From NCBI GenBank assembly GCA_023614405.1, contig CM042685.1, forward strand, positions 185,476,257 to 185,540,256: a stretch of 64,000 bases of DNA, given 5' to 3'. Source of the stretch: Avena insularis. Lineage: Eukaryota > Streptophyta > Magnoliopsida > Poales > Poaceae. Positions 34,480 through 46,084 of the stretch are shown here, one piece after another (the first letter of the stretch is position 1; every line of letters begins with the position of its first letter). The notes under the pieces were generated by a model that searched no databases, was not told the origin of the DNA, and worked only from the letters and a program-made list of their open reading frames with translations. A program made the translations under genes and the position numbers.

Positions 34480-35639
34480 AGAAGCAGACTTGATCATCAG
34501 TTTTACTTGCTCCAATGATCAAGTCTGTTCAGAGAACAAGGGAAACTAATAGTGTGCTAAGGTTTTTTAGCTGGAACAAGAACTTATCCTCTCTGTACTG
34601 CTATTGAATTTCAAGCAGGAAAGCTATTGAATATCTCAAATGTCTGTCGTTTCTATTACTAAAACATTTTGTGGAACTAATACTGATGTACTGGTACTTT
34701 TTGAAATCAAGGGCAGTCGAAAGTCTTGCTTTTCTTTTGAAACATGTCCTTGTCACAATCTAGATGAGACTTGGGCATTTTGGGTTGCATACGGGGATCA
34801 CACAGGCACTGACGTGAGAATAACATACTCAAAGCAGACTTGATCGTGAGTTTTGCGTCCTCCTGTATTGCTATTTTATTTCAGTGTCTCTATTGATGAA
34901 TCACTTGCTTTGAAATGCCGCTGAATATGAACTATGAATATGTCGATATTTTTTCTATCTTATTCTATACTGCTAAATTTTACATGAATATCTGCCAAAA
35001 ATAATTATCGTTATTTCCCCTCCCTCTTAGAGGTATTTGCTTCGAATCTGGCCGAGCCACTACATAATGCAATTTTTATATACCAGGAGAATAAATCTAA
35101 GCCCATTCGGCCCCTCTTTAGCATAAAATATTTAAATTCAGACTTTTTGGGGTTAGGGGACTGCTGACCACAGCCCAGAGAAATTTGAGCAAGGAGCCAT
35201 GGAGCATAGCTCTGAATATTTTAATTCGGCCCATGTAGAATAGCCAAACTATTTTTAATTCAGTTTTTTGGTCATTGCCCCACACCACTCAAAAAAAAAC
35301 TCCGCTTACCCATGTTTTTAAGAAACTACTCCATTATATGGCATTTTTGTGTAGAAACTACTACATTATGTAGCAATTTTTAGTTTAGCTGCCAGACGCG
35401 CATCCTTATTATTTGATGGGAGATAAACATGGTCAAAGAAAGTGTTTTTAAGAAGAAACAGTCGTAAGTTATAGAAGTACCGTCTAACGATTCTATTGTA
35501 TTAACTGTTTCTTTCGTAGTGGCAAGGCATGCAGTTGACCATTGATGAGGTATCGAGTTCAAATTCTAGGAAATTTGTGTTATTATAGAATCAAGTTTTT
35601 CTGTACTCTACCCTCAAAAAAACTTTTTTGTATTCTGAG
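34480..35639 (+). other. Low-copy flank, a partial duplicate of 23600-23818
   Basis: 34640-34870 is clearly homologous to 23630-23818 plus 34480-34510: both carry CTTGGGCATTTT, GTTGCATA, CACACAGGCA and AAGCAGACTTGATC in the same order. So the Athila-like element entered the left member of a tandem duplicate. The rest of the stretch (34960-35639) is AT-rich with no feature I can name. Confidence 0.6.
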
Positions 35640-37854
35640 GCTGACATCTGGGACCCAGATAAACTATTGTTGCATTTAGCAATATTGCCAAGGTCAGAAC
35701 GGCGGACTCGACACTAAAAAAGATTCCAACATATATACCACGTTTCTTTCAAATAGAGGCTGACACGTGAGACCCAGCATAGACACGTTTCCTGCATAGG
35801 GACGCTCACATGTGGGACCCAGCAACATACCAAGGTTAAAATAGTGGTCATGACAATTTCTGTTATTATATACTATAAGGCTGACATGTGGAACAAAGCA
35901 ACAGAGTATAAATTAATATTTTTTGTTCTCTAAGGCTGACATATGGACCTAGATAAACTGCTGTTGCATCTAGCACTGACTCAACTCGAAAAATTAGTCC
36001 AACTATACAGATGTTTCTTTGAAATAGAGGTTGACATATGGGACCCAGCATATTCCTGCATAGAGAAGGCTGACATGTGGGACCCAGCAACGTACCAAGG
36101 TCAAAATAGTGGTCGTGGCAATTTCTGTTATTATATACTAACGCTCACATGTGAGACCCAGCAACAGAGTATAGATTAATAGAGTTCAATTCAAATCCTA
36201 GGTTTATCAATATATATAATCTCTGTCGTACTTGTATATTTTTTGCAGCATACACGTTTTTTGCATAGAGAAGGATGACATCTGGGACCCAACATCGTTA
36301 CCAAGCTCAAAGTAGGGATGCGACCGAAAAAAGTCCAACGTACACACATGTCCTCTATAAAGGAGGCTGACATATGGGTCCCACTAGAGAGACCTAATAC
36401 AGAGGAGGCATAGAGCAATGTTACCAAGTCGAGACAAGGAGACACGAGCGAGAAAAAATTATAGCATGCACATGTTTCTTCCAATAAGAGGCTGGCATGT
36501 GGTACCCACCAGCCTGTATAAACGGCTGATGCATCGAGCAACGTTGCCAAGTTCGAAACAAGGAGCGAGCGTGAAAAAAATCCAGCATGCACACGTTTCT
36601 TTCTAATGAGAGACTGACACGAGGACCACTAGCCTATATAAACGGCTAATGCATCAAGCAACGTTGCCAAGTTCGAAACACGAAGGTGTGAGCATGAAAA
36701 AATTCCCGCATGCACATGTTTCTTGCTACTGAGATGCTGACATGTGGGACCTAGCAGCCTATATAAACGGCTGATGCATCGAGCAACTTTGCCAAGTTCG
36801 AAACACGGAGCCGCGAGCGAGAAAAAATTCCAACATGCACACGTTCTTCTAATAAGATGCTGACATGTGGACCCAGCTACGTGACCAAATAACAGATTCG
36901 TCGAGCAACTCTATCTAGTTAGGAACAAGGTAGCGCTAGACAAGAAAAAATTCAATCATATACACACGATTATTTTAATGTGAGACTGACATATGGGACC
37001 CACCCATCCTGAATAAATGACTGATTTGCCGAGCAATGCTCTCAAGTTAACACAGAGGCACGATCCAAGGAAAAAAATCATCATGCACATGTTTCTTCTA
37101 ATGGAAGGATGACATGTGGGGCCTAGCTTCGTGAGTAAACTGTAGATGCATCTAGCAACTAAATCAAGTTCGGAACAGTGTAGCGGGAGCAAAGAAAAAA
37201 GTTCCATCATAGACATAATTCTTGTAAGTAGAGGCTAACATGTGGGACCGAGTAGGATGATTAACAACAGATAGATAAAGCAACATTATCAAGTTCAAAT
37301 CAGGAAGGCATGAGCCAAGGAAAAAAATTCATCATGCACACGTTTCTTCTAATGAGAGGATGACATGTGGAGCCCAGCTTCATGTTTAAACTATGGATGC
37401 ATCAAGCAGCGGTGTCAAGTTTGGTAAAGGGCAGTGGGAGCGAAGGAAAAAATTCCATCATACACACGATTCTTCTAATGAGAGGCTAGCATGTGGGACC
37501 CATCATCGTGATTAACAGCAGATAGATCAAGCAACATTATCGAGTTCATATTAGGGAGGCACGAGCCAAGGAAAAAATCCATCATGCACATGTTTGTTCT
37601 AGTGTGAGGATGACACGTGGGACCTAGCAGCCTGATTAAACGACAGATGCATTGAGGAACTCTATCAACTTCAGAACAGGGAAGGAAAAAATTTCCATCA
37701 TACACATGATTCCTCTAATGTGAGGTAGACATATGGGACCCATCAGCCTGACTAAACGTAAGATGCATCAAACAATGTTATCGAGTTCAAATCAGAGAGG
37801 CATGATCGAAAAGTTTGGTCCGCTAGAGTCACTGACGTCTGGGACCCACACTTA
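35640..37854 (+). repeat. Degenerate tandem array, ~124-bp unit, about 20 copies
   Basis: Each unit starts with a form of GCTGACATGTGGGACCCAG, then a ~45-bp middle with GATGCATC.AGCAAC, then AAGTTCGAAACA, a GAGCGAGAAAAAATTCCA stretch, and ends CATGCACACGTTTCTTCTAA. Unit starts read at about 36490, 36613, 36736, 36858, 36985, 37107, 37233, 37359, 37484, 37608 and 37724, a spacing of 116-127 bp. Before 36366 the units are shortened and mixed. From 37107 on, alternate units are more alike (37107 with 37359, 37233 with 37484), giving a ~250-bp higher-order period. No stable ORF. The array adjoins a CACTA end at 38085 and may be its internal repeat. Confidence 0.85.
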
Positions 37855-38085
37855 AAAGAAGCTTCAGCGAGTCAACATCTCGCGAGAAAGAGGAAATCTT
37901 ACTTCTGACATGCACCCGCCGAGCTTCGTCCATGTTTTTAGCGGTTTTGTCATAGTAGAGGGGCACGAAACCGAAAAAAAGTTTTCCATCGGCCATGGTT
38001 GAACCAAGAATTTCATTGCGGAAGACGCGCCTTCTACGACGACCGACGAGCCCAGTCGTTCCGGAACGAAACATTTCTTGTAGTG
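37855..38085 (-). mobile_element. One end of a CACTA (En/Spm) transposon
   Basis: Read on the minus strand from 38085 the sequence begins CACTACAAGAAATGTTTCG, a typical CACTA terminus, followed by CGTTCCGGAACG, a short palindrome usable as a transposase site. The element would extend left over the tandem array. I find no matching opposite end between 34480 and 37800, so the element is truncated or its other end has decayed. ATT at 38086-38088 would be its three-base target copy. Confidence 0.6.
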
Positions 38086-39305
38086 ATTACCCGGATCCCA
38101 ACTATTCTCAACTAAACTGTCAGGCAAGTAATTTCCCATGCTTGCACTACATATAGTACCTATTGCATATGTCTTATTCTTGCATCATAAATTGCGTCCC
38201 AAATTAAATTGCAATCCCAAGTACTGCATAGCCTTTACTTTTAAACCCCACCGAAGCTTGTTACCTTAATCCTATGAGCCATTACTACAGGATTTATTTG
38301 AGCCATGCGAGTCATAGAACTGCATGTGTAGGGTTTGTGAGTGCCTTTCAATAATGAGGTACCTAAACAACTGAATTGAGTGTCTTTGAAGAAAGAGGCA
38401 CCAATGGCAATATCTTCTATTTGGTTATTTATGCTCACTTGTATCCTGTAGGACCCAGAGTACTTGATTATTGTTCCTTGATTATCACACTATCCATATG
38501 TGGGACCATGAATACCCTTAGTCTTAGCTTGATTCAGACTTTATTTCTTGGGGCCACAACTAGTTTGGAGCGTTATTACTATCTTGTACTTATACCATGT
38601 TTTACTGCTTTATTTACTATTGTTGCTCGAGGAGCGTTTACAACTATACTATTTAGGAATGTGGAATGTTTTTGCAGTATCGACAAGCCCAGTCACATTT
38701 TCGGGTTCCCAGTCATTTACAGCCATTGGCACAAACCCCTTGGTCCGTCGCGGAGCCTGGCCGACTTCGTAGTGAGTAGATCAGCAGGGTGGCCCCCGTA
38801 AATCATTTTTGAATCTTGCGAATGCTTTTTTGTGATGCCTTATTGCGTTTTTATTTGGTTTTTCCAAGGTTGACCGTGCGTGTGTTGCTATATGTGCACC
38901 GTTGCAGGGTAAATCTTTCTAAAAGCCGTGTCCGTGGTTATGGACGACTTGGACCACAATTTCTCGATCATTGACAACTATAACTAAAGTACCATCTTTA
39001 ATTTGAATAAAACATGACTAATAATAGTGCAATATTCATGAAATGATTAATAGAACTGCCAACGGATGGGATGTTCTTCCGCCTTCTCATCGGGAATGGG
39101 AAGGAGGACGAGCGATGTTTATTTATATTGATATATCTATTGCGTAATTAATTGTTGTTAATTTAATGAACGTCCATCTATCTTTGGTTAGGCTGATGTT
39201 GTAGTGTGTTTCTATAGAACTGCTAGGCTTTATATTCGCTGCAATTGCGTCACCCTCAGGTTATTCTATTTAGATGCTAAGCCCCTAGGGTCTCACACGA
39301 TAAAT
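38086..39305. other. Intergenic stretch, no gene called
   Basis: Mixed composition. An ORF on the plus strand (38376-38801) has no recognisable domain. No LTR, TIR or tandem repeat is visible. The last part (39281-39308) is one member of a 28-bp direct repeat that recurs at 40833-40861. Confidence 0.35.
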
Positions 39306-39308
39306 ATT

Positions 39309-40824
39309 CACTACTAGGAAAAATCTCATCAGTGGCGCACCATTTTTCAACTTCTGTGGCGCATATGGGATGCGCCACTGTTATCACGCAACAAAAGTGA
39401 AGTTCTATGGCGCATATTGAAATAACTTCTATGGCGCGTATTGCCTATATGCGCCACAGAAGTCCCCAACCAGATCTCAAACTTTTGTGGCGCATATTGC
39501 CAATATGCGCCACTTTTTTTTCAAAATTCAAAAAAAACGGCTAGATCTGGCCGGAGGTGGGAATCCCCGGATGTGGGGGTCACCAAAGGAGGAAAAGGAG
39601 GCCGATGCTGGCCATAGGAGGAGAAGGAGGAGGTCGTCGGTGGAGGAGAGGAGGAGGCCGCCAGTGGAGGAGGGGCTCGCCGGAGGAGGAGGTGGAGGTC
39701 ACTGGTGGAGGAGAGGAGGAGGTGGCCGGAGGAGGAGGTCACCGGAGGAGGAGCTCACCGGTTGGTGGAGGAGGGAGGTGGGAGGAGGAGGAGGAGCTTA
39801 CCGGGATGGAGGAGGGAGGAGGAGGAGCTCACCGAGGTGGAAGAGGGAGGAGGAGGAGCTCACCGGGGTGAAGGAGGAGGGAGAAGGAGAAGGAGAAGGC
39901 GAGGAAGAAGGGGAGGAGAAGGAGAGAAGAAGTGGAGGAGGACAATGGTGGAGGAGGAGAAGGGTGGAGGAGTGGAAGAGGATAAGAGAGGGAGAAGGGG
40001 CGGCGGGATTCAAATTTAGAATCCCGCCCAAGACTTCTGTGGCGCATATGGGAGAAATGCGCCACAGAAGTTTCTCCCCCTTTTTTATTTTTTTGCGGGA
40101 AAAATCTTCTTTCTGCCATAACTTTTTACTCTTTTTGAATTTGGGGAATCTGTAAAACTTCAATGGCCTTTGGCAGTTGAAATCGAGTAGGAAATTTGGA
40201 GACGATCATTTTGGTATATTAATTTTTTTTTCGACATTGTACACAAAAGTTATGGCCGTTTTACTGTCCCATTATCTTTTTTTGCAAAATACATCGAAAT
40301 TCATGTTTTTCAATTTTCCCTACAACTATACCCCAAAATACAACTACATCTCAAAGGAATTATTTTTTTGAATGTTTTATCATTTTTTTTATTTTTTACA
40401 ACAGTTAAAAGGCGTTCCACCGGGGGATGGGGGTCTGGTTTTCCATATTTTGGCACATATCTATATATGCGCCACAAAAGTTACAACTTCTGTGGCGCAT
40501 ATATGCGCCACAGAATATTGGTCAACTGAATATTATGGTGGGGCCTACCTTTACTTTCTGTGGCGTATATGTCCGTATACGCCATAGAAGTTGGAACTTC
40601 TGTGGCGCATATGGACATATGCACCACAGAAAGTGAGGGAGCCCAACCCCGGTGGCGGGTCCACCAAACTTCTGTTACGCATTGTTTTCCTATATGTGCC
40701 ACAAAAGTGTGAAGACTTCTGTGGCGCATTGTCTAAAATGCGCCACTAGAGCTTATTTGTGGCGCATGGTCACACATATGCGCCACAGAAGATTTGTCTA
40801 TCTATAGCTGGTTTCCTAGTAGAG
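39309..40824. mobile_element. Small non-autonomous CACTA element (1.5 kb)
   Basis: Left terminus CACTACTAGGAAAAATC; right terminus reversed CTCTACTAGGAAACCAGC. ATT flanks both sides (39306-39308 and 40825-40827), the three-base CACTA duplicate. Subterminal zones (39340-39520 and 40020-40800) are crowded with inverted copies of the motif CTTCTGTGGCGCATAT/ATGCGCCACAGAAG, the likely transposase sites. There is no transposase gene. The centre (39550-40010) is almost pure purine. Confidence 0.88.
39550..40010 (+). repeat. Purine-rich GGAGGA minisatellite inside the CACTA element
   Basis: The plus strand is dominated by GGAGGA, GGAGGAGGTC and GGAGGAGCTCACCGG units for about 450 bp. ORFs across it in all frames (Glu/Gly/Arg-rich on plus, Ser/Pro/Leu-rich on minus) are a by-product of the lack of T on one strand and are not called genes. 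Confidence 0.8.
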
Positions 40825-40861
40825 ATTATTGAGCCTCCTAGGGTCTCGCATGATAAATATT

Positions 40862-42186
40862 GTTCAGTTGGACAGGTATACTCAGAGGAAGGTTACTGGT
40901 CGAGGAGACTGGTGATGGTGGCAACGACCGTCAGGTGTAGAGATTCTGGGGCATGGAGCTCTGTGAGATCTATGGGCGGGATGTGCTTATTTTCAGGGCA
41001 TCTTATGCCAAATTCCTTCTTATCTGTACTCGGATCTTGTTTTCTGCTTCCGCAAGATACTCTGATGTGTGATGTACGAGGATGTATCCTAAAATATTAT
41101 CTCTATCTAGGATATTTGGATCTTGTCGTATGGCGTTGAATATTTCTATTTGTTTTAGATGGTTTATGTCTAATGTACTATTGTATATCGCTAACATACA
41201 CACTTGTGTATGTTTTGTTTGCATGCTTATCGACTAAGCCGCTCGCACTTGATATGTTGTTCTTGCAAAGTGGATAGGGTGGTGGGCCGATACCATGCCC
41301 TGCTCTGCTTAGACGGGCCTACACGTGGGGGGGCCTTGGGCCTCCATGGTAGGACACCTTATTCACTTTAGGTTCATCCTGGCTTCTTTCTTAGAGCGTA
41401 GTGTCCGAGGTATTACATTCAACCTGCATGGGAGTTTGTTCTCATTGTAGTACAATATTTGGCAAAGAGAAAAATGCCAATTTGGTACATAAACTTGCCA
41501 GAAATAAGAGCATTGGTCATGAAGTTGCAAAACACGAACCGCGGGTCATAAAGTTGCCCAACATGAGAGTTTTGGTCACTCCGTCTAGTGGACGTTAGTT
41601 TACTGACGTGGTGGCCTGCTTTTTTGCGAATTCCCCCTTGAAAATTTGTTTCTTCTTATTTGTTTATTATAATAGGCTAAGCATTTCATCAAACAAGTTT
41701 CCTTCATGCCTCCATGAACTCCGGGACGTCGGACGTGACCTCCTCCCCTCCACCGTTCCTACCCTTGTCGTACACCCGCAACCCCCACTATCCCAGACGT
41801 CTCCCCTAACCCATGCGCCGCCACCCTTCCTTGCAGGTGTAGTACCGTACGTCCCCCTCGCCAACTGTCAGTACACGTGTGGGAGCCATGGCCCCTCATC
41901 CCTACAAGGCTAAACCCTCACTATCTCCCATCCACTTCTGCCGCATTAGATCAACGTCGCCGCCCTGACCTTCCTGGGAAGGGAGATGGCACCGCCCAAG
42001 AGCCGTGGCATCGCGGGCACCTGTTGGATGGTGTGGCGCCCCCATCGACCTTGATGCCCTCCAGAACAAGGGTTCTGCATGCCAGCCTTCGCCTCGAGTT
42101 CTCACTAGGCCAGCACCCATGATGAAGGCACGAGAAGGCCTTCCCGCGCTTTTCTGTGTGGTGGCCGCCAAAGCCACGACGAGCGA
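40862..42186. other. Intergenic stretch, no gene called
   Basis: Mixed sequence up to the LTR at 42187. 41455-41600 has phrases (TTGGTACATAAACTTGCCA, GGTCATGAAGTTGCAAAA) that repeat a ~30-bp theme three times. 41700-42180 is CG-rich with ORFs on both strands, no recognised domain, and could be a remnant of an exon or promoter region. AGCGA at 42182-42186 would be the target duplicate of the Tat-lineage element. Confidence 0.35.
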
Positions 42187-42710
42187 TGTTGGGGATATAC
42201 TTTCTAGGTATACCCATAGGACTCACTGAATAGGGTGGCCCACCAACGGGTTAGAGATTTGCTTCGCGGACGTCCCAGTCAAAGAAAGAGGAGGAGCCAC
42301 TTCTGGCTACGATAAGGCCTAGAAGAGTTACCGACTTAGGCCTGTAGTATTACTTGTAGTCCAAGATGTATCTAGTTACCGACTCTGTAACATAGCCGGA
42401 TAGGTCTCTCCTGTAACCCTAGGTCCCGGTGATTATATAAACCGGCCATATGGGAGCCTTTAGGGCACAACCAATCTAACATCACCATAACCTATTCGCA
42501 CAGGCGAACCTCTCTTGTAATCCGTTGTAACATCCGGCTCTCGCCGATATATTACTAGATTGCTAGCAGGAGTAGGATCCGATCACCGCGGTCGGATCTG
42601 AACCTGGGTAAACTTGTGTTCACCGTTCCCGGAACATCCGATGTCTCACACCCCATCTTCTCAATGCCATCAGGACCCCATATGGCGTACTTGTTGACAA
42701 TACGACGATA
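42187..42710 (+). repeat. 5' LTR of the Tat-lineage element
   Basis: Start fixed by TGTTGGGG and by the copy at 53657-53785 (about 129 bp aligned with a few differences, including a shorter GA stretch). The end at ...TACGACGATA is placed just before the primer site. TATATAA at 42435-42441 (within GATTATATAAACC) is a good promoter candidate. Confidence 0.8.
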
Positions 42711-42711
42711 G

Positions 42712-42729
42712 TTGGCGCCCACCATGGGG
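42712..42729 (+). other. Primer-binding site of the Tat-lineage element
   Basis: TTGGCGCCCACCATGGGG follows the LTR by one base. It matches the TTGGCGCCCACCGTGGGG form common in grass Tat elements with one change (CGTGG to CATGG), which also creates an ATG. Confidence 0.7.
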
Positions 42730-45159
42730 CCGGTGACTTTCGGAGCTTCATTCCAGGCGGAATGTGCGCATGCAGGAATCGGCGAAATAATCACTATGGG
42801 TTCTGTGGTCTATGCCGATGATGTCCCTCTCGTTCTTCTAGACGATACATGGATTCCGGCTAGTAAGCCTGTGACAACCTACATGATCATGTCTATCAGC
42901 GACATCGATATCTACCTTGGTTTCTCTGAACCCTCCCAACCCACCCTTGAGTTGATGACCATGGCGGAAGCACAATCTGGATCTGCTATGTCCGCAAAGG
43001 TGGAAGAGTTCAAGATCCCAAAGAAATTTGAACCCACCCAGCCCGCTCCTATAGTGGAAGAATTGGTGGAAGAAAAATCCGGATCTGATCTTCCCGTTGA
43101 GATCGGATACACGGATGAGGAATATATCCGCTTCAGATCCGGTCCTACCGATGTCGTAGCAGAAAAAACACTCTTGAGGCACAGGATAAAGAAGATGATG
43201 AAATGCCCCTACATTTATTACGAAGCAATCGCTGATATAAAGGAAATCTTTGAGATGGCAAAGGCGATAACCCAGCTGTGCCGCTACCTTAAGAACATGA
43301 ACAAGAAGAAGCACAACTCCGTATACCACATAAGCTTTGGATCCGACTCTATCGATGCTGGAGCCAGAAACGATTCATTCCTCGACGCAATCGAAGAAAA
43401 CACCGACTTACCTGGTTCCCCTCAGGATTCAATAACGTCGCAGGAACTTCGAGACTTCGAGAAGGAGATGGAGGAATACGAAGAAGAATACGCCTCCAAA
43501 CCAGCGCAAGGTGAGCCAGAGACACCTCCTCAGCCGTACGATAGCATGGATGAAAACTACACCTCGCAAGATGACATGGACACCAGAGACTCCTCCGAGG
43601 TCGAGAAGCCAACTACTACGGAAAGTATCGATGGATGTTTATCTCCCGGTACCGGACCGAATGCCGTCTTTTCCACCGGTACGCACGTTACGGCTACTGG
43701 GCGGTCAAAGAAGAAGAAGAAGAAGAAGAACAAAAATCCGACACCAGTAGAGCCGGACATCGAAGAAACCAACAAAGAAAAAGTTGATGAAGAGATCGAG
43801 ATGTAGAATCAGGACGGAGATCCGTTTAATCCCACGCTGATCAACCCTCCTATGGATGGACACGTTGTCACCAAGGGTGCACATGAAATTACAGAGATGC
43901 TCTATAGCAGTTAAGAATGCCACCACAGGTAACGCTGGACGAAGAGATGATCTGGATCGTCCTGAATCAAGTAGGGACGGAGCCCGAAGAAACCAACCTC
44001 GGAGTTAGCATAATGAGGATCCACCACCACCGTGTAACCCAGCCAGAAACATTACACAAGGGCCACCATCACCTCCAGGAAGCGACCATGAAGGATCTCA
44101 TCGCAACCATGGAAGCCGCAGGGGCGGAGGCGATAATGATGAGAGGAGAAGCATAAATCCGACTCTGCCACGCATAAGTCATGAGCCTCCAAGGCACAGA
44201 TCTCTCTCGCCAAACGACTCTCGCCACCGCATTGAGTCAAACATAGAAGCGCGGCGGTATGAGGAAGAAGACGTATACGTTGGACCCAAGTCCTTTGGCC
44301 CACGCATCCGTCAAACCAAATTTCTGGTTGACTTTGGTATTGCCAAACACATCCAACCGGACAACGGTGCAGCTCGTCCAAATACTTCGCTTCAAGTTTT
44401 TTTTAGGCTTGCTGCATCGCCAAAGGAGGAAACAGCCTGGTAGCAGTCCGATAACTCCCGCTTATGCTGAGAAAGATTACTCGATCTTGGCTCAATGAAC
44501 TGCTAGAGAATTCAATTCATAACTGGTATGATATGCAAAGTGCGTTCTTTTCAAACTTTGAGGGAACATATAGGAGGCTCTGCATAGTCGGAGACTTGCA
44601 GCGTTGCACTCAAAGACCCGGAGAAACTTGCCAGGATTACCTTAGACACTAGATCGACACAAAGAACTCCTGTGAGGGAGTAAATGAGCAAACTGCAATT
44701 GAGGCTTTCATCGCAGGGCTCCCAGTCGGATTTTTAAGGCACATGCTTAAGCGTGACCATGTAACCGATCTGGGAGAGATGATAGAAACAGTGAGCAAGT
44801 ATGCAAACGCCAATGATGATTCAGAAGGGCTGCTAAATATTCTGGCCAATCCTAATGCAGCCAAACAGCCAAAGAAGCAAACTCAGAAGCGCAAGAACAC
44901 CTCGGAAGATAAACCGGCTCTGGACAACATAGACGTTAACGCAACATTCAGATCCGGAGAACGAGGAGGGAGCGGAGGAGGCAGGGTTCGAGGTCGCGGA
45001 ACTTCCCGAATCCAAGGAAGAGGAGAGCAGCAACCCGGAAGAACCTACACCTGGTCCAACATTGCCAACAATCCCTGGGTCCACCACTTGGATAGTAACG
45101 GAGGATCTACCCACACAAATTTCGAGTGTCATTTCAATAACGATGTCAAAAAAAGATGA
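42724..45159 (+). pseudogene. Gag region of the Tat-lineage element (broken)
   Basis: An open frame from the ATG in the primer site to TAG at 43804-43806 (about 360 residues) is acidic and Glu-rich, ending in a Lys run (SKKKKKKKNKNP). It is the long N-terminal extension seen in this group. Then frames shift several times: 44147-44390 (YEEEDVYVGPKSFGPRI), then the Gag core at 44464-44652 (SWLNELLENSIHNWYDM, FFSNFEGTYRR), and 44653-45159 continuing with the capsid end (LKRDHVTDLGEMIE) and a Gly/Arg-rich tail. Stops at 44650-44652 and elsewhere break it. No clear zinc knuckle remains. Confidence 0.75.
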
Positions 45160-46043
45160 ATCCGCTGGCTACAGAGCCAAGCGACGAAAAGGAAAGAAAA
45201 ATTCCAAGAAAGGCAAAGATCCCAAGGAAGATTCCGACATGGAAGAAGCGGATGCCGCACAACCCAAGTCGGATGGAAAGAATGATTATCCCACAAAGAA
45301 AGACGTGTACGTCTGCTTCCTTGGGACTCAGCCGGCTAAGGTCAAGAAGGCGATTCTCCGTGAGCTCAATGCCATGGTTCCAGCTGTCCCCCAATTCATG
45401 TATTGGTCGGATGTAACCATCACCTTTGACCGCTCATATCACCCGAGGAAAACACATCGTCAGGGAAAATACCCCCTAGTCGTCAATCCTCTCATTGATG
45501 GCTATGAGTTCTCTAAAACCCTCATGGACAGTGGCAGCAGCATTAACATCCTCTACATCAAAACGCTGCACCGCATGAAGATCCATGAGAGCCAGTTGAG
45601 TTATAGCAGTGTAACTTTTAATGGAATTGTACCAGGGAGACAGGCGGATTCTCTGGTGAGATCACACTGGACGTGACATTCGGAACTCGAGACAATTATT
45701 GGACCGAACCACTCTCTTTCGAGGTGGTACCGTTCAAAAGTGCTTACCACGCCATCTTTGGGCGTCCGGCTTACTGGGCGTTCATGGATCGCCCTGTTAC
45801 ATTTACAACATGATAAAACTTCCAGGCCCAAAGGGCGTCATAACCATCCAGGGAAATCCAAAGAAAGCACGAGAGTCCGATGAAGGATCTGCTGCCTTTG
45901 TTGAAGCCGTGTTGCACGCCCAAGAGTACCAGGAGATCAAGAAGACCATCAATATGTCCGAGATGCCCGCTACTAAGAACGATGTTCTGAAGCCAAGCAT
46001 GCAATTCAAAGCATCAGAGGAGACAAAGAAATCATCACTGTAG
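45062..46043 (+). pseudogene. Protease region of the Tat-lineage element (broken)
   Basis: A basic linker, then the retropepsin active site LMDSGSSINILY (DSG intact) near 45525 and the PR core up to about 45676, where the frame breaks; the next frame (45699-46043) carries the end of the protease (the FGRPAYW-type piece lies in another frame near 45760) and the spacer to RT (GPKGVITIQGNPKKA). At least one frameshift separates the pieces. Confidence 0.75.
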
Positions 46044-46084
46044 GAAGATGATCCCTCCAAGACGACGAACATAGGGGTAGGTTT

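Noticed and set aside
36490..37854. CRISPR-like regular repeat spacing
   Set aside because: Units are contiguous and diverged with no unique spacers; this is a degenerate satellite-type array in a plant genome.
38376..38801. 141-codon plus-strand ORF
   Set aside because: No recognisable domain, no neighbouring exon and no duplicate; length within chance for this composition.
39487..40155. 222-codon Arg/Glu/Gly-rich ORF and its minus-strand Ser/Pro-rich partners
   Set aside because: Produced by the purine-only strand of the GGAGGA minisatellite; lack of T removes stop codons.
41608..42229. CG-rich stretch with overlapping ORFs on both strands
   Set aside because: Could be a decayed exon, but no frame dominates and no motif or splice site pattern is convincing.
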